Below, in pieces: positions 51,332 through 61,457 of a stretch of 64,000 nt of DNA. This DNA comes from Alkalihalobacterium elongatum (GTDB lineage: Bacteria; Bacillota; Bacilli; Bacillales; Bacillaceae_F), in contig NZ_WMKZ01000017.1 of NCBI RefSeq assembly GCF_019024285.1, positions 24,362 to 88,361 of the forward strand, given 5' to 3'. The notes beneath the pieces were generated by a model. That model searched no databases and was not told where the DNA came from. It saw nothing but the letters and a program-made list of their open reading frames with translations. How positions within the stretch are numbered: the first letter of the stretch is position 1; every line of letters begins with the position of its first letter. A program made the translations under genes and the position numbers.

Positions 51332-51754
51332 TTACTCTTCGTGATCAATAAAAGGTAAACCATCGATAAATTCTAGAAGTTCATTTACATCAGTTGTCTT
51401 TAATACAATTCCTTCATGATCTAAAATAACGAAAGTCGGGAAATTCTGTATCCCTAAAACCTCAACATATTCATCAAATTCATTAGATTCAGGACTTGGA
51501 TATGAAATTAAGTGTAGCTTCCCTACAGGAACATTAAACGAAGAGTAAAGGTCAAACTGTCTCCGAAGCTGATCATCCGTTTCATTCTCTTCCCAATCTT
51601 CAGGAGGAATAGCACTCCAAAAAGAATATAAATGATAGTGCTGTTCTTCATCAGGCGTCATTTGACCAATGAACGCAATTTCTTTCACTTGCTCATAATT
51701 GGAACACCCTATGAGCAAAGATAAACAAACCGTTAACAAAAAAATATATCTCAA
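51332..51754 (-). CDS. Thioredoxin-fold-like lipoprotein
   Basis: A protein of about 140 residues with a short lipoprotein signal (RYIFLLTVCLSLLIGCSNY; lipobox LIGC). The C-terminal half (VLGIQNFPTFVILDHEGIVL, then VNELLEFIDGLP) matches the last strands of a thioredoxin fold, with the cis-Pro context NFPT. The usual CxxC is absent, so redox activity is unlikely and a binding or scaffold role is more probable. AGGAGA supports TTG 51754 rather than the long frame starting at 51799. A strong terminator follows. Confidence 0.65.
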   Translation of the reverse strand: MRYIFLLTVCLSLLIGCSNYEQVKEIAFIGQMTPDEEQHYHLYSFWSAIPPEDWEENETDDQLRRQFDLYSSFNVPVGKLHLISYPSPESNEFDEYVEVLGIQNFPTFVILDHEGIVLKTTDVNELLEFIDGLPFIDHEE

Positions 51755-51833
51755 TTTAAGAAATCTCCTCATTCTTTTATAAATCTCAATAACTTTCAAC
51801 TTCTTTTATTACGCATGCCAGTGCCTTGCCTTA

Positions 51834-54689
51834 TTAATTCACCCTAACAGAAGCAATCCTACTTTTATTCCCTGCCTTATCGACCGCGTACACACTGATT
51901 GTTCTGCCTGCTCGTTGCTGTTTGATCGGAATGTTAAAATTACCTTTCGAATCTACTAAACCTTTATTTAAATACGTACTGCCATGATAAACATGCACGG
52001 TAGCTCCTTTTTCCGCTGTTCCAGTCACCGCTTTGGAGCGTGTCGTAATTGGATTTACTTTTGGCATCGATGGCGGTGTTTTATCAATGACCGTTACTTC
52101 CCTTGTCGTACTGACATTGCCAGCAGGATCTTTTGCATACACCGCGATCTTACTGCCTGCCTTTTGTTTCGCAATTGTAATCGTGAATTCTCCATTGGAC
52201 TTTGATTTCACTGAACCGATCCTCGTTGACCCTCTTTGAGCATATACGGTAACATTTGGTGCGGTTTTTCCTTTAATCGTCGTATGGCTATCCCAAATTG
52301 GATTTACCGTCGGTCTTGGTGGCGGTGTTCTAAAAATATTTTCTACTTTAATCGACTTCGTGCTACTATTCCCTACGGAGTCCTCTACCATGAACGTATA
52401 GGTGCCATTTCGATCTATAGGATAAACGGCCGTTGCCCCTGAGATATACTTCCCGTTAGGCAATTTAATTCTCCTTACTTTTACATTATCTGTAGCATTC
52501 ACCGCAATGACGATCGATTCTTTCGTCGGATTTGTAGTACTTGGGATGAGCGTCAACGTAGGTCTCACTTTATCTATATTAGAAATCGTCATCGATTGCT
52601 CGATGATGTTACCCGCTATATCCTCCACTGTGAAGCGATAAGTACCATTTTTACTGACCGCATAGGTGGTCGTATTCGCTGTACGAAACGTTCCATCTGG
52701 TAACCCGATCCTTTTTACCTCGCGATTATCAGACGCCTGGATTTCGATGATGACATCGCTGTTTGTCGCTGCGTTCGTATTGGGCGTTAACGTCATTCCA
52801 GGTGCTACTTTATCGATATTCGTTACTTCAATACTTTGACTTACAATATTTCCTCCTAAGTCCTCTACTTCAAACGTAAATGTACCATTCTTATCAACTG
52901 AAAACATCACTTCCGAACCGTTAACAAACTCTCCATTAGGTAACTTTATTCGTTTAATCCCAAAATTATCCGTTGCCCGAACGGTTAGGGAGATGTCTTG
53001 ATTGGTCGGGCTGACTTCACTAGGTGTAATCGTCATTTCAGGCAGCACGGAATCATGAACGGTTTGGGAAAACGTATAAACAATATCATCCTTCGTCTGC
53101 CCACTGCTACTTACATGAACTCTAAACTCAACAGTACCCGTCTGTTTAGGAGACCAAATGAACTCAGGGTTCGAGCTATAACGCTGCACGACCTTCCATT
53201 GCCCATTCTCTCGTACAGAAAACTGATAGATTGGCTCAACCCCACCACTAGCCACCGCTTTAAAACGATATTGTGCTGGGGCGTTGCTATCATCGGACTC
53301 GATTGATACCGATTGGACTGGAGGAATGACCGTTCTAAAGTTAAAAACTAAATCCTGGTCAGAAAGTTCATCAAAAAAGCCACTGACAGCTCCTTTTTGT
53401 ATCGTTAACGTATAATTGTTATTTTCCTTTAGTAAATCAGGCTCAACCCACAAGATCCCATCCTCATCATCACACTCTAAATAGACAGAACCCTCTGGAC
53501 CTTTGAGATTTATTTTCGTTTCATCTTCTAAGAAAATGGTCTGGTTAAAGATAATTCCAATTAAAGTGTCAACTGGAACATTTCGAACCCCATCATAAAA
53601 ATCATACAGTTCAAAATCATCATCGGTTTCCATCTGAAAGTAAAAACTATCCTCATATTGAGGTGGCCCTGGCCCATAATTCTCTAAAAACTGCAGAAAC
53701 GTTTTACCGCCTTCTTTATAAATGGTCACTAAACCATCTTGAAAATGAAGTTTTTCAAAAACAATATTCGGTTGGATCGTGTAGATCAACTCATCTGTGG
53801 GGTATAAATACACATCAATTCCACCAGACGGGCTTGCGGCAAAAGTAAGCTCCTCCTCTAAACTAAACGCATAATCACTGTATCGCTCACCAAAGGAAAA
53901 ATCATAAGTCATATCTTGATTTCGAACCGTTGATAATTCAAAAACAACTCCACTAAGATTATACATTTGCAGGCCATCAGGGCTAATTTTCGCAGTAGGT
54001 CTTAATGGATATTTCCCATGATAAGGGGAAGAATATTTCGCGTTTATGACGCCGTTATCCACTTCAAAAGCCGTAACATCTCTAGGGCTGACATCGGATG
54101 TAATCGTATATACCCTCGATGTAGTTTCACTATATAAAATCGCAGAACGGTGTCTTGTATTAGCATTTTTATTAGGGATTTCCTTTTGATCATGCAATGA
54201 ATAAACCTTCATATCTGCCCATTGACCAGAGCCTGGCGTCACATACAAATAACCGTCTTTATCAATTGCGATATCATATGGTTCGGCATTAATATCAAAT
54301 AGTTCTACTAGCTCAAAGCTGCTTGTTTCCACCACTGCAATCGCACCAATGTATGGACCAAAATTGGTGGCACTTCGCTGCATCTTTTGTTGGGTAATAT
54401 AAAGCTTCCCATCGTACAGTTCAAGCTGTTCCCCTGGGAATGGCAGATCTAGCGTATGCATCGTTCCACTTTTATAGTCGACAGCTACAATGGTTTTACT
54501 ATTTTGCCTCGTCATATAAATGACTGGCTTTTCTGGATCAACCGCCGTATCGTGGGGCGTAAAATCAAGTTGAATAGGCGCAAAATTAGTTGTTGCAACA
54601 ACCTTTCCTTGCGCGCTGAAGATCGAACTTAAACTTGAAAAAAGCAATAAGAAAACAATGAGTACATTTAAGAAACGGAAACGCCCCAT
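51834..54689 (-). CDS. Secreted beta-propeller and Ig-domain protein
   Basis: A 951-residue exported protein. A signal peptide (residues 1-30) leads to a YncE-like propeller (about 35-350: VIYMTRQNSKTIVAVDYKSG, then PYDIAIDKDGYLYVTPGSG). Next come an SbsA-type Ig-like domain (NVPVDTLIGIIFNQTIFLED), a Y_Y_Y-like domain (VEPIYQFSVRENGQWK) and three ~80-residue repeats (TLTPNTN or TITPSEV, NGTYTFMVEDSVGN). Two Big_6-like domains close it (VTGTAEKGATVHVYHGS, then ISVYAVDKAGNKSRIASVRV). It lacks a sortase motif or C-terminal anchor. It probably sits in the wall or is released; ligand unknown. Confidence 0.85.
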   Translation of the reverse strand: MGRFRFLNVLIVFLLLFSSLSSIFSAQGKVVATTNFAPIQLDFTPHDTAVDPEKPVIYMTRQNSKTIVAVDYKSGTMHTLDLPFPGEQLELYDGKLYITQQKMQRSATNFGPYIGAIAVVETSSFELVELFDINAEPYDIAIDKDGYLYVTPGSGQWADMKVYSLHDQKEIPNKNANTRHRSAILYSETTSRVYTITSDVSPRDVTAFEVDNGVINAKYSSPYHGKYPLRPTAKISPDGLQMYNLSGVVFELSTVRNQDMTYDFSFGERYSDYAFSLEEELTFAASPSGGIDVYLYPTDELIYTIQPNIVFEKLHFQDGLVTIYKEGGKTFLQFLENYGPGPPQYEDSFYFQMETDDDFELYDFYDGVRNVPVDTLIGIIFNQTIFLEDETKINLKGPEGSVYLECDDEDGILWVEPDLLKENNNYTLTIQKGAVSGFFDELSDQDLVFNFRTVIPPVQSVSIESDDSNAPAQYRFKAVASGGVEPIYQFSVRENGQWKVVQRYSSNPEFIWSPKQTGTVEFRVHVSSSGQTKDDIVYTFSQTVHDSVLPEMTITPSEVSPTNQDISLTVRATDNFGIKRIKLPNGEFVNGSEVMFSVDKNGTFTFEVEDLGGNIVSQSIEVTNIDKVAPGMTLTPNTNAATNSDVIIEIQASDNREVKRIGLPDGTFRTANTTTYAVSKNGTYRFTVEDIAGNIIEQSMTISNIDKVRPTLTLIPSTTNPTKESIVIAVNATDNVKVRRIKLPNGKYISGATAVYPIDRNGTYTFMVEDSVGNSSTKSIKVENIFRTPPPRPTVNPIWDSHTTIKGKTAPNVTVYAQRGSTRIGSVKSKSNGEFTITIAKQKAGSKIAVYAKDPAGNVSTTREVTVIDKTPPSMPKVNPITTRSKAVTGTAEKGATVHVYHGSTYLNKGLVDSKGNFNIPIKQQRAGRTISVYAVDKAGNKSRIASVRVN

Positions 54690-54954
54690 GATCTATCCCC
54701 CTAAATCTTCAAAGTATATTTTCATTTTAATCCAAAAAAGTGGCGCTGGGCCGCTGGGGAAAATAATTATTTTTCGACAACAGTGGACGTTGAGAGGGAA
54801 CTATCAAGTGTACATTTTCAATGAATATGCTCGTTAGTTTTGCACCTCATATGTATGTCTTCTCCAATTGATGTCGACACTGTGATCAATGTATAAATGC
54901 TCGAATTCTGAGTTTCTTTGACTTTAATAGACACACATAACAGAGGTGAACAAC

Positions 54955-55449
54955 ATGCTAAGACTTATTCTTTTCGCCTTCATTGGCCTCTTTATTTTGA
55001 CAGGCACGAACTTTGGAAAAAGCTTAATGGCAGAACACAACTTTTTAGAGGAAAGTAAAGCTCTTAAGGAGAACTTTATTAGTAATGAAAAGTTTGCTAT
55101 CATGGGGCAAAATAAAGGTGAGCCGCATCATGATACTGGTTTAGCTCATGATGAGGATGAGGTTGAGCTGCGCCACCATGACCTGGGGCCAATGACGGAT
55201 GAAGTTGCCACCGACCAGCGAGAGGAACTCGCTTTATCAAAAGATGAGGCGATCACAAGGGTTCTATCTGAATTTTCGATGACAGAGCTGCTCGCAATGG
55301 TAGATAAAGTAAAAAACGGGTTAACTGAAGAAGAATTCGAAGAAATGAAAGCGACATTAAAGCATCATTTTTCTGCCGAAGAAATCGAAGCTCTAAAAGA
55401 ACTCGGGAAAAACAAGATAAATCAGTACTTTAATTCGTTCGATGAATGA
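54955..55449 (+). CDS. Exported acidic His-rich helical protein, unknown
   Basis: A 164-residue protein with an N-terminal membrane segment or signal (LRLILFAFIGLFILTGTNF) and an acidic, His-containing exterior (GEPHHDTGLAHDEDEVELRH). The C-terminus is helical (EFSMTELLAMVDKVKNGLTE, then HHFSAEEIEALKELGKNK). GAGGTG fits ATG 54955; the GTG at 54946 overlaps the Shine-Dalgarno. His and acidic clusters could bind metal, but this is a guess. It stands between the propeller gene (divergent) and a c-di-GMP riboswitch. Confidence 0.7.
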   Translation: MLRLILFAFIGLFILTGTNFGKSLMAEHNFLEESKALKENFISNEKFAIMGQNKGEPHHDTGLAHDEDEVELRHHDLGPMTDEVATDQREELALSKDEAITRVLSEFSMTELLAMVDKVKNGLTEEEFEEMKATLKHHFSAEEIEALKELGKNKINQYFNSFDE

Positions 55450-55560
55450 AAAACTAGGTCTTTTCTCGCTAGTGATTCCATATAAATGGAATAAAATAGA
55501 ACATTTTTAACTATTATTGTTTCAACAATATTCGACGATATTACATACAAACTACCATTC

Positions 55561-55650
55561 TTCGTACGAACGGGCAAAATCATTGAAAAATGGTGACGCA
55601 AAGCTAAAGGGGCTAAAACGAAAGTCATGCCAGCCAGCTGCCGAATACGT
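55561..55650 (+). ncRNA. c-di-GMP-I (GEMM-I) riboswitch
   Basis: The plus-strand RNA carries GGGCAAAATCATTG, TGGTGACGCAAAGCTAAAGG, GGCTAAAACGAAAG and CAGCCAGCTGCCGAATACG in the GEMM-I order. CGTA and CGG near the start can pair with CCG and TACG at the end, closing the aptamer. It resembles the copy at 13681. A small gene starts 39 bases further on. Confidence 0.88.
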
Positions 55651-55688
55651 TCCAAGTCCGTACAAGTATGGCCAAATGAGGTGAACCA

Positions 55689-55863
55689 TATGGTATGGAT
55701 ACAAATGTGGTGGCGAGAAATGTGCACTAGATACTATTTCTCGAAATACACCAACTGTCCAGAAAGCGACGCAACAAAAAGAGGCGAATTATTCCAAAAA
55801 GCCTACCACCATCAAGAGAAACTACTCCAACTGAAATATAAGCAAGTGAATACCTGTAAGTAG
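55689..55863 (+). CDS. 57-residue small protein under c-di-GMP riboswitch control
   Basis: ATG 55689 is preceded by GAGGTG at six bases and by the riboswitch. The product begins MVWIQMWWREMCTRYYFSKY and continues with CPESDATKRGELFQKAYHHQ, then a basic end. It is aromatic-rich at the front and helical; no clear membrane helix. I do not recognise the family with certainty. The frame can be extended upstream to 55627, but that would run through the riboswitch. A terminator follows the stop within ten bases. Its c-di-GMP control suggests a role in sessile growth. Confidence 0.75.
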
Positions 55864-55871
55864 AGTGAGGA

Positions 55872-55899
55872 GAGCCAGTCGGATGACTGGTTCTTTTTT
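55872..55899 (+). terminator. Terminator after the riboswitch-controlled gene
   Basis: GAGCCAGTC pairs with GACTGGTTC (one G-U pair, 4-base loop), followed by TTTTTT. A near copy stands before array 5 at 63737. Confidence 0.88.
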
Positions 55900-55904
55900 A
55901 GGGT

Positions 55905-56450
55905 GTTGGGGGGTTCGGGCTTCATTCGTCAGCTTTAGTGACCTCTTCCTCCGTTTTAGAGGCTCTTCGGGCTTCATTCACCCTCTTTAGTGACCTCTTC
56001 CTCCGTTTTAGAGGCTCCTCGGGCTTTATTCGCGAGCTTTAGTGACCTTCTCCTCCGTTTCAGCAGCTCCAAGGGCTTCATTCGCGAGCTTTAGTGACCT
56101 CCTCCTCCGGTTCAGCGGCTCCTCGGGCTTTATTCGCCAGCTTTAGTGACCTCCTCTCCCATTTCAGCGGCTCTTCGGGCTTTAGTCGCGGGCTTTAGTG
56201 ACCTCCTCTCCCATTTCAGAGGCTCCTCGGGCTTCATTCGCGAGCTTTAGTGACCTCCTCCTCCGGTTCAGCGGCTCTTCGGGCTTTATTCGCGGGCTTT
56301 AGTGACCTTCTCCTCCGTTTCAGCGGCTCCTAGGGCTTTATTCGCGAGCTTTAGTGACCTCCTCTCCCGTTTCAGCGGCTCTTCGGGCTTTATTCGCGAG
56401 CTTTAGTGACCTCCCCCTCCGTTTCAGCGGCTCTTCGGGCTTCATTCTTG
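55905..56450. repeat. Intergenic tandem repeat array 4 (~52-bp unit, about 10-11 copies)
   Basis: Units with the plus-strand core CTCGGGCTTTATTCGCGAGC, then TTTAGTGACCTCCTCCTCCG, then TTTCAGCGGCT. It fills the space between two convergent genes and follows directly after a terminator. It is the same orientation and period as arrays 1 and 2, but a distinct subfamily shared with array 5. Confidence 0.9.
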
Positions 56451-56483
56451 CTTGTTAACCTATTTATTTTACTAGTTAAAAAA

Positions 56484-56525
56484 AGGGAGATTCAACAGTC
56501 GTAATTACGACTGTTGAATCTCCCT
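56484..56525 (-). terminator. Terminator of the GLUG/FnIII protein gene
   Basis: A perfect 42-base palindrome (arm AGGGAGATTCAACAGTCGTA) followed by seven T residues on the minus strand. Confidence 0.92.
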
Positions 56526-56579
56526 CCCTATATATATTTACTTCGTGAAACACTGCGTGGAACAAGGTTTTTCGAGGTG

Positions 56580-59500
56580 TCACAGTGACTCGACAGGAGT
56601 AAAACCGCTGTACACGCGCTTGCCGTTGACGACGCGATAAGCGCGGACTTTGTAGTGATACTTCGTGCCGCGTTTTAAGCCTGCGTTCGTAAATCTAACG
56701 GTGCCCCCGCTTGTAACCGTGCCGACTCGACTGTACTTGCCGTTTTTCGAAGTGGCACGATGGACTTCATAACCACTTGCCCCAGTCACGCGCGACCAGG
56801 AAATGGTCGCTGAAGTGGCGCTTGCTTTACTGGCCTTTACGTTCTTCGGTACAGGTAGCACCGCTTTTCCACTTCTGACTGCAGAGAATGTACCGTAAAC
56901 TCTGGTTCCATCAACGACGCGGTACGCTCTAACCTTGTAATAGTACGTTGTCCCAGTGGCGCGGCTCCCATTTGTGAACGTTAATGTACTGCCGCTCGTA
57001 ATGCTTTTCACCCTTGTATACTTGCCATCCTTTGATGTAGCGCGATAGATCTCATACCCGCTAGCGCCTGTCACCCTGCCCCAATTAATTCGAATTTGAT
57101 TATACGAAGCAGAAGTTGTTGTGACAGAGATCACTCGAGCTAAGACTGGTTTCCCACTTGCTATCGAAGAATAGTTGCTATAAATTTTAATCCCATCAAC
57201 AACGCGGTACGCCCTTATTTTATAGAAGTAAGTCGTCCCTGTTTTCAAACTACTCCTAGTAACACTTGTTGTCGCTCCATTAGTTACGGTTTGTACTCGA
57301 CTGTACGTGCCGTTTCTTGATGGCGCTTGATAAACCTCATAGCCATCGGCTCCAGTTACTAGGCCCCAAGACACTTTTAACTTGTTATACCCTTCAGAAG
57401 CTACGGTGACACTTTGAGGTGTACTCGGGTTCGCCTCAAAATAAACATACAAGACAATCCCATCTGTCACGACTAGACCAAATGAAAACTTGGATTGAAA
57501 ACTAGAATCAGTGTACCAACCGATAAACGTATGCCCCGCCTTCACAGGATCATTTGGAACATTTAAAACGGCGTTATGACTGAAACGTTGCTCTGCTAAC
57601 ACACTATTTCCGTCCTTAAAAATTACGTCATACTGATTTAGCTCATATTGTGCGTAAACATCTAAATCAATAGTGACATTCTCAAATGGCACGTCCCAGC
57701 CAATAAAAGTGTACCCAACCCTCGTTGGTACTTCTGGAGCGGTTGCTGCTTGTCCTTCTTCAACGATTACTTGTGCAAGCCCACTTCCATCATAATCGTA
57801 AAACGTCACAAGATACTTATTCTTTTCATACTGCGCTTGAACCGTTAAGTCACTTGTAATCATGTATAGCTCTTGATCCCAGCCAATAAATGTATAACCT
57901 TCACGTACTGGCGCTATCGGAGGTTGGACTCTTGAACCATAGTTGACAGTCTCTGTTTTTAAAACATCTCCATTAAAATCAATAAACGTCACAGTATATT
58001 GATTAATTTCATACATAGGAGAAATCCACAAATCATTTCGGACATTAGTAAAATCATAATCCCAACCAATAAATGTAAATCCTTGTTCTACAGGTGGCTT
58101 TGGTGCTGTCGCGGCCCCACCCTCCATAACCTTCTCTGTTTTTAAAACTTGACCGTCCCAATCTCTGAAGGTAACCGTGAATGTATCCTTTACCTCAACA
58201 GCAAAGGAAGTCGATAAACCTTCATATTGAAGCGTTGGTCGTTGGTTTCCTACTTTTTCAGGATCAAAGCCTGTAACTTCTACTTGCGATAGCTCCAGCT
58301 GATATTCATTTCCAGCTGATGTTCTACCGAAGAGCTCTGCTCCCTCTAAATTCAGCGGTTTACCTTTTGCATAGACCGTCTGCTTTGGTACATTTTTTAA
58401 AAATAAATTGATAGTTTGTTCTTCTGCTAGCTCGATCGAGTGATTGCGAAGCTGCGGAAACGTATAGTTCGACTGCGGGTCAATGACCCAAACCTTTTCA
58501 AAATCAAATTTCCCGAAGCGTTCTTGAGTTTGCATTTGCTCAAATGTCAGCTTCTTAATTCCAGGTTGTTGATCATCGCTTATAGGAAAATGAACAGCAC
58601 TATCTACATAGTAAACATCTTCAAGGAGGCGATTATTCGCACTCCATTCGTCAATGCCTCCACCGATAATAGCACCCATATAGTTCCATCGGTAAAAATT
58701 CTCGTCATTCATACTTCCAAGCTGGTAAGCTCGTCTTATGATTGTACTCCTTTCAGCAGTACCGACAAGACCTCCGCCCATATGTGAAAAAGTGACAGGA
58801 CCGATATTAAACGCATCCGTAACCATCGCATGATGAAGCCTTCCTACTAAGCCACCAGCAAAATTTCCATTAACAGTCCCTGTATTAAAGCTAGTCGCTA
58901 TGCTTGCACTAAACTGACTTGTACCCGATAAAGATGCAACTAAACCACCAGCATTGTTAACTGCCTGGACACTTCCACTATTATGTGACTCCAAAATCGT
59001 TGAAGCATAACTATCTCCAACAACTCCTCCACTATCACCACCTTGGATCTGCCCTTCGTTGCTGCTTTTCTTTAAGGTCGAACCATACAAGCCACCAACA
59101 AGACCACCCGCGAAATAATCACCTTCAACCTCGCCACTATTTTTACTATGCGAAAGTGTATTGCCGCCATTTAATTGACCAGCAATCCCACCTGAAGTAC
59201 CCCCAATGATTTTCCCATTGTTTTCACTAGTTGTAAGAGTACTATGTCGCAAAGATCCAGCAATTCCACCAGAGTATAACCCCAGAGAATAACTGTTATA
59301 TTCATGTTGAAAGTTTTCTTTTGTTAAAATGGTTCCTTCATTTTTCGTATTCTCATAGGTGGAGTTATCTCCCATTGCCGTCATTCCGCCAGCAGCGATT
59401 GTCGTTCGGGAACTGCTTCCTTCACCACTAATTGTGCCTTTATTGGTACTGTTTTTCATAATCGATTGATAGCCATAGCCCTCAAAACCGCCAGCATATC

Positions 59501-61457
59501 CCGTGTACCAAGACTCATCTTTTCCCTTGCTGAACCCTTTTACAGAAACATTCGCTAGGTTGAGTGAATGTTCGATCGTCGTTCGTTGACCTTCGCCAAC
59601 AACTCCGCCAATAGAATCGCGAGCACTGACTGTTCGTTGCCCACTTTCATTTGTACTGCCCGCTTTCAATTCACCTTCCACCGTATTGTGAAGAAAACTA
59701 GAATCATAGCTCGTTCCTGCCATACCTCCGATTGAACTCTGGGAAGAAATCGAGTGAAAAACAAATTGATTATTCGTTGTAATGTCAATTTCCGTTTTAA
59801 CAGTCGTATTGATAACCTTCGTATGCTGCATAACGCCAGCTATTGTCCCTACAGCAATTTGAGCATACAACGGCTCATTTAGATCATTCTGATTTGAACG
59901 TTCCACTCTAATTTTACTTTGATCAAAGACAATGTTTTTAATTTCAGCGTTGTGTGTATGGCTAAACAAACCGATACTAACATCCTCATCCGTAGAAATC
60001 GCTATGTTTAACCCTGTAATTGTATGACCATTTCCATCTAAAATTCCCCTAAATGGCGCTTGAGCTGATCCAATTGGTTCCCAACCTGCACCATTTCGGT
60101 AATAGTTGCCACCTTCAGCCATGGCAGTTCTTAGATCAATATCATTCATTATCATATACTTGGCATCTAAATTCTCACGGATCGCATTTAAATCATCGGC
60201 TGTATAAATGCCGATATAACCATCAGGGACATCTGCTACTTTTGTTCCATAGACGTTAAAATCACCTTTACTTAAGTCTGTTCCAGAACTTTTCGGGTAA
60301 AATTCATCACTGTAAATAAAAATTGCGTTATCGCCGTAATCATCAATGATGATCGATTTAATTTTCCATATTCCTGCTTCGGTATTTTCTTTAATTCGAA
60401 TAAAGCCTTCATACTTTTCACTATCAGGGTTAAGTTCTAGTACTAATTTATGCTCACCTTTTGTAACTGGCGTCTGATAGAAAACTTCCAATCTACTGAT
60501 CCCTGAATCCTCATCCTCGGCATCAACTATAACCTTAATTTGATCCCCTACAGTACCTTTTTTCAAATCAACTTCAACGCCATGAAAAATAGGTTCTGTA
60601 TAATCATAGTTTGTATCAAAGACAAGAAAATCAGCACTTCTCAAATCGAAAGTATTACTCTCTTCTTCATCATGAAATTCCTTATTGTACACTACTAACG
60701 AATTACTAGCGTGATCATCTATTTGAATGGCCCTAATTTTCCAAGTACCTGGTTCCATATATTTAACAATATTGACCGTGCCTTCATAGTTTCCACTTTC
60801 AGGATTAAGCATTAAGGATAGTTTGTAATCTCTCTCGCTGTGTGGGGTTTGGTAGAATACTTCTGCGCTTTTTATTCCAGACTCCATGTCTTCTGCATCT
60901 ACTGAAACTTTTACTTCATCGCCTACCGTTGCTTCTTTATGATCTATCTTAGCACTTCGAAACACAGGCTTGGTAACATCAGTATTTGTCCCATAAATAT
61001 GAAAGTTTCCTGCGCTAAGGTCTTGGGATTGCTTGTGCTCAATAAGCTCTTGGTTGTAAATGATCAACGTATTTTCTTCATAATCATCAATTATGATAGC
61101 GCGAATTTTCCAAGCCCCCGCTTCCATCTGATCATCGATAACAATTTTCCCTTCATAATTCCCACTATCAGTGTTAAAGGTTAATGGAACTTTATAGTCT
61201 CTTTCCGTTAACGGTGTCTGATAATGGACGCTAACTCTTCTCGTCTCAGAGTCTTTGTATTCTGTAGCAACGGAAATGAGTATCTGGTCCCCTGTCGTTC
61301 CTTCTTCGCGATCGACCTCGACACTATGGAAAATTGGGTTAGTTGCATCGACACTCGCGAAGGCGACATTATACATCACACTTTCAAAACCTAATAAAAA
61401 TACAATTACTAAAATTGTAATTGCTCGAAACTTTTGTTTTTGCCTGTTCCAGCTCAT
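56580..61457 (-). CDS. Large modular secreted adhesin-like protein (GLUG, InlB-type and FnIII repeats)
   Basis: About 1625 residues. A signal peptide (AITILVIVFLLGFESVMYN) is followed by three ~125-residue repeats (PIFHSVEVDREEGTTGDQIL; PVFRSAKIDHKEATVGDEVK; PIFHGVEVDLKKGTVGDQIK). Then come a long GLUG-type region (about 430-930: GGIAGQLNGGNTLSHSKNSG, SFNTGTVNGNFAGGLVG), a Big_3-like domain, five InlB/flg_new-type repeats (VTFIDFNGDVLKTETVNYGS; YTFIGWD) and three FnIII-type domains (ASGYEVHRATSKNGKYSRVG). No LPxTG or membrane anchor at the end. GGGGGAAAGG supports ATG 61457; the frame to 61526 is an extension. Likely surface binding or biofilm role; the ligand is unknown. Confidence 0.85.
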   Translation of the reverse strand: MSWNRQKQKFRAITILVIVFLLGFESVMYNVAFASVDATNPIFHSVEVDREEGTTGDQILISVATEYKDSETRRVSVHYQTPLTERDYKVPLTFNTDSGNYEGKIVIDDQMEAGAWKIRAIIIDDYEENTLIIYNQELIEHKQSQDLSAGNFHIYGTNTDVTKPVFRSAKIDHKEATVGDEVKVSVDAEDMESGIKSAEVFYQTPHSERDYKLSLMLNPESGNYEGTVNIVKYMEPGTWKIRAIQIDDHASNSLVVYNKEFHDEEESNTFDLRSADFLVFDTNYDYTEPIFHGVEVDLKKGTVGDQIKVIVDAEDEDSGISRLEVFYQTPVTKGEHKLVLELNPDSEKYEGFIRIKENTEAGIWKIKSIIIDDYGDNAIFIYSDEFYPKSSGTDLSKGDFNVYGTKVADVPDGYIGIYTADDLNAIRENLDAKYMIMNDIDLRTAMAEGGNYYRNGAGWEPIGSAQAPFRGILDGNGHTITGLNIAISTDEDVSIGLFSHTHNAEIKNIVFDQSKIRVERSNQNDLNEPLYAQIAVGTIAGVMQHTKVINTTVKTEIDITTNNQFVFHSISSQSSIGGMAGTSYDSSFLHNTVEGELKAGSTNESGQRTVSARDSIGGVVGEGQRTTIEHSLNLANVSVKGFSKGKDESWYTGYAGGFEGYGYQSIMKNSTNKGTISGEGSSSRTTIAAGGMTAMGDNSTYENTKNEGTILTKENFQHEYNSYSLGLYSGGIAGSLRHSTLTTSENNGKIIGGTSGGIAGQLNGGNTLSHSKNSGEVEGDYFAGGLVGGLYGSTLKKSSNEGQIQGGDSGGVVGDSYASTILESHNSGSVQAVNNAGGLVASLSGTSQFSASIATSFNTGTVNGNFAGGLVGRLHHAMVTDAFNIGPVTFSHMGGGLVGTAERSTIIRRAYQLGSMNDENFYRWNYMGAIIGGGIDEWSANNRLLEDVYYVDSAVHFPISDDQQPGIKKLTFEQMQTQERFGKFDFEKVWVIDPQSNYTFPQLRNHSIELAEEQTINLFLKNVPKQTVYAKGKPLNLEGAELFGRTSAGNEYQLELSQVEVTGFDPEKVGNQRPTLQYEGLSTSFAVEVKDTFTVTFRDWDGQVLKTEKVMEGGAATAPKPPVEQGFTFIGWDYDFTNVRNDLWISPMYEINQYTVTFIDFNGDVLKTETVNYGSRVQPPIAPVREGYTFIGWDQELYMITSDLTVQAQYEKNKYLVTFYDYDGSGLAQVIVEEGQAATAPEVPTRVGYTFIGWDVPFENVTIDLDVYAQYELNQYDVIFKDGNSVLAEQRFSHNAVLNVPNDPVKAGHTFIGWYTDSSFQSKFSFGLVVTDGIVLYVYFEANPSTPQSVTVASEGYNKLKVSWGLVTGADGYEVYQAPSRNGTYSRVQTVTNGATTSVTRSSLKTGTTYFYKIRAYRVVDGIKIYSNYSSIASGKPVLARVISVTTTSASYNQIRINWGRVTGASGYEIYRATSKDGKYTRVKSITSGSTLTFTNGSRATGTTYYYKVRAYRVVDGTRVYGTFSAVRSGKAVLPVPKNVKASKASATSATISWSRVTGASGYEVHRATSKNGKYSRVGTVTSGGTVRFTNAGLKRGTKYHYKVRAYRVVNGKRVYSGFTPVESL

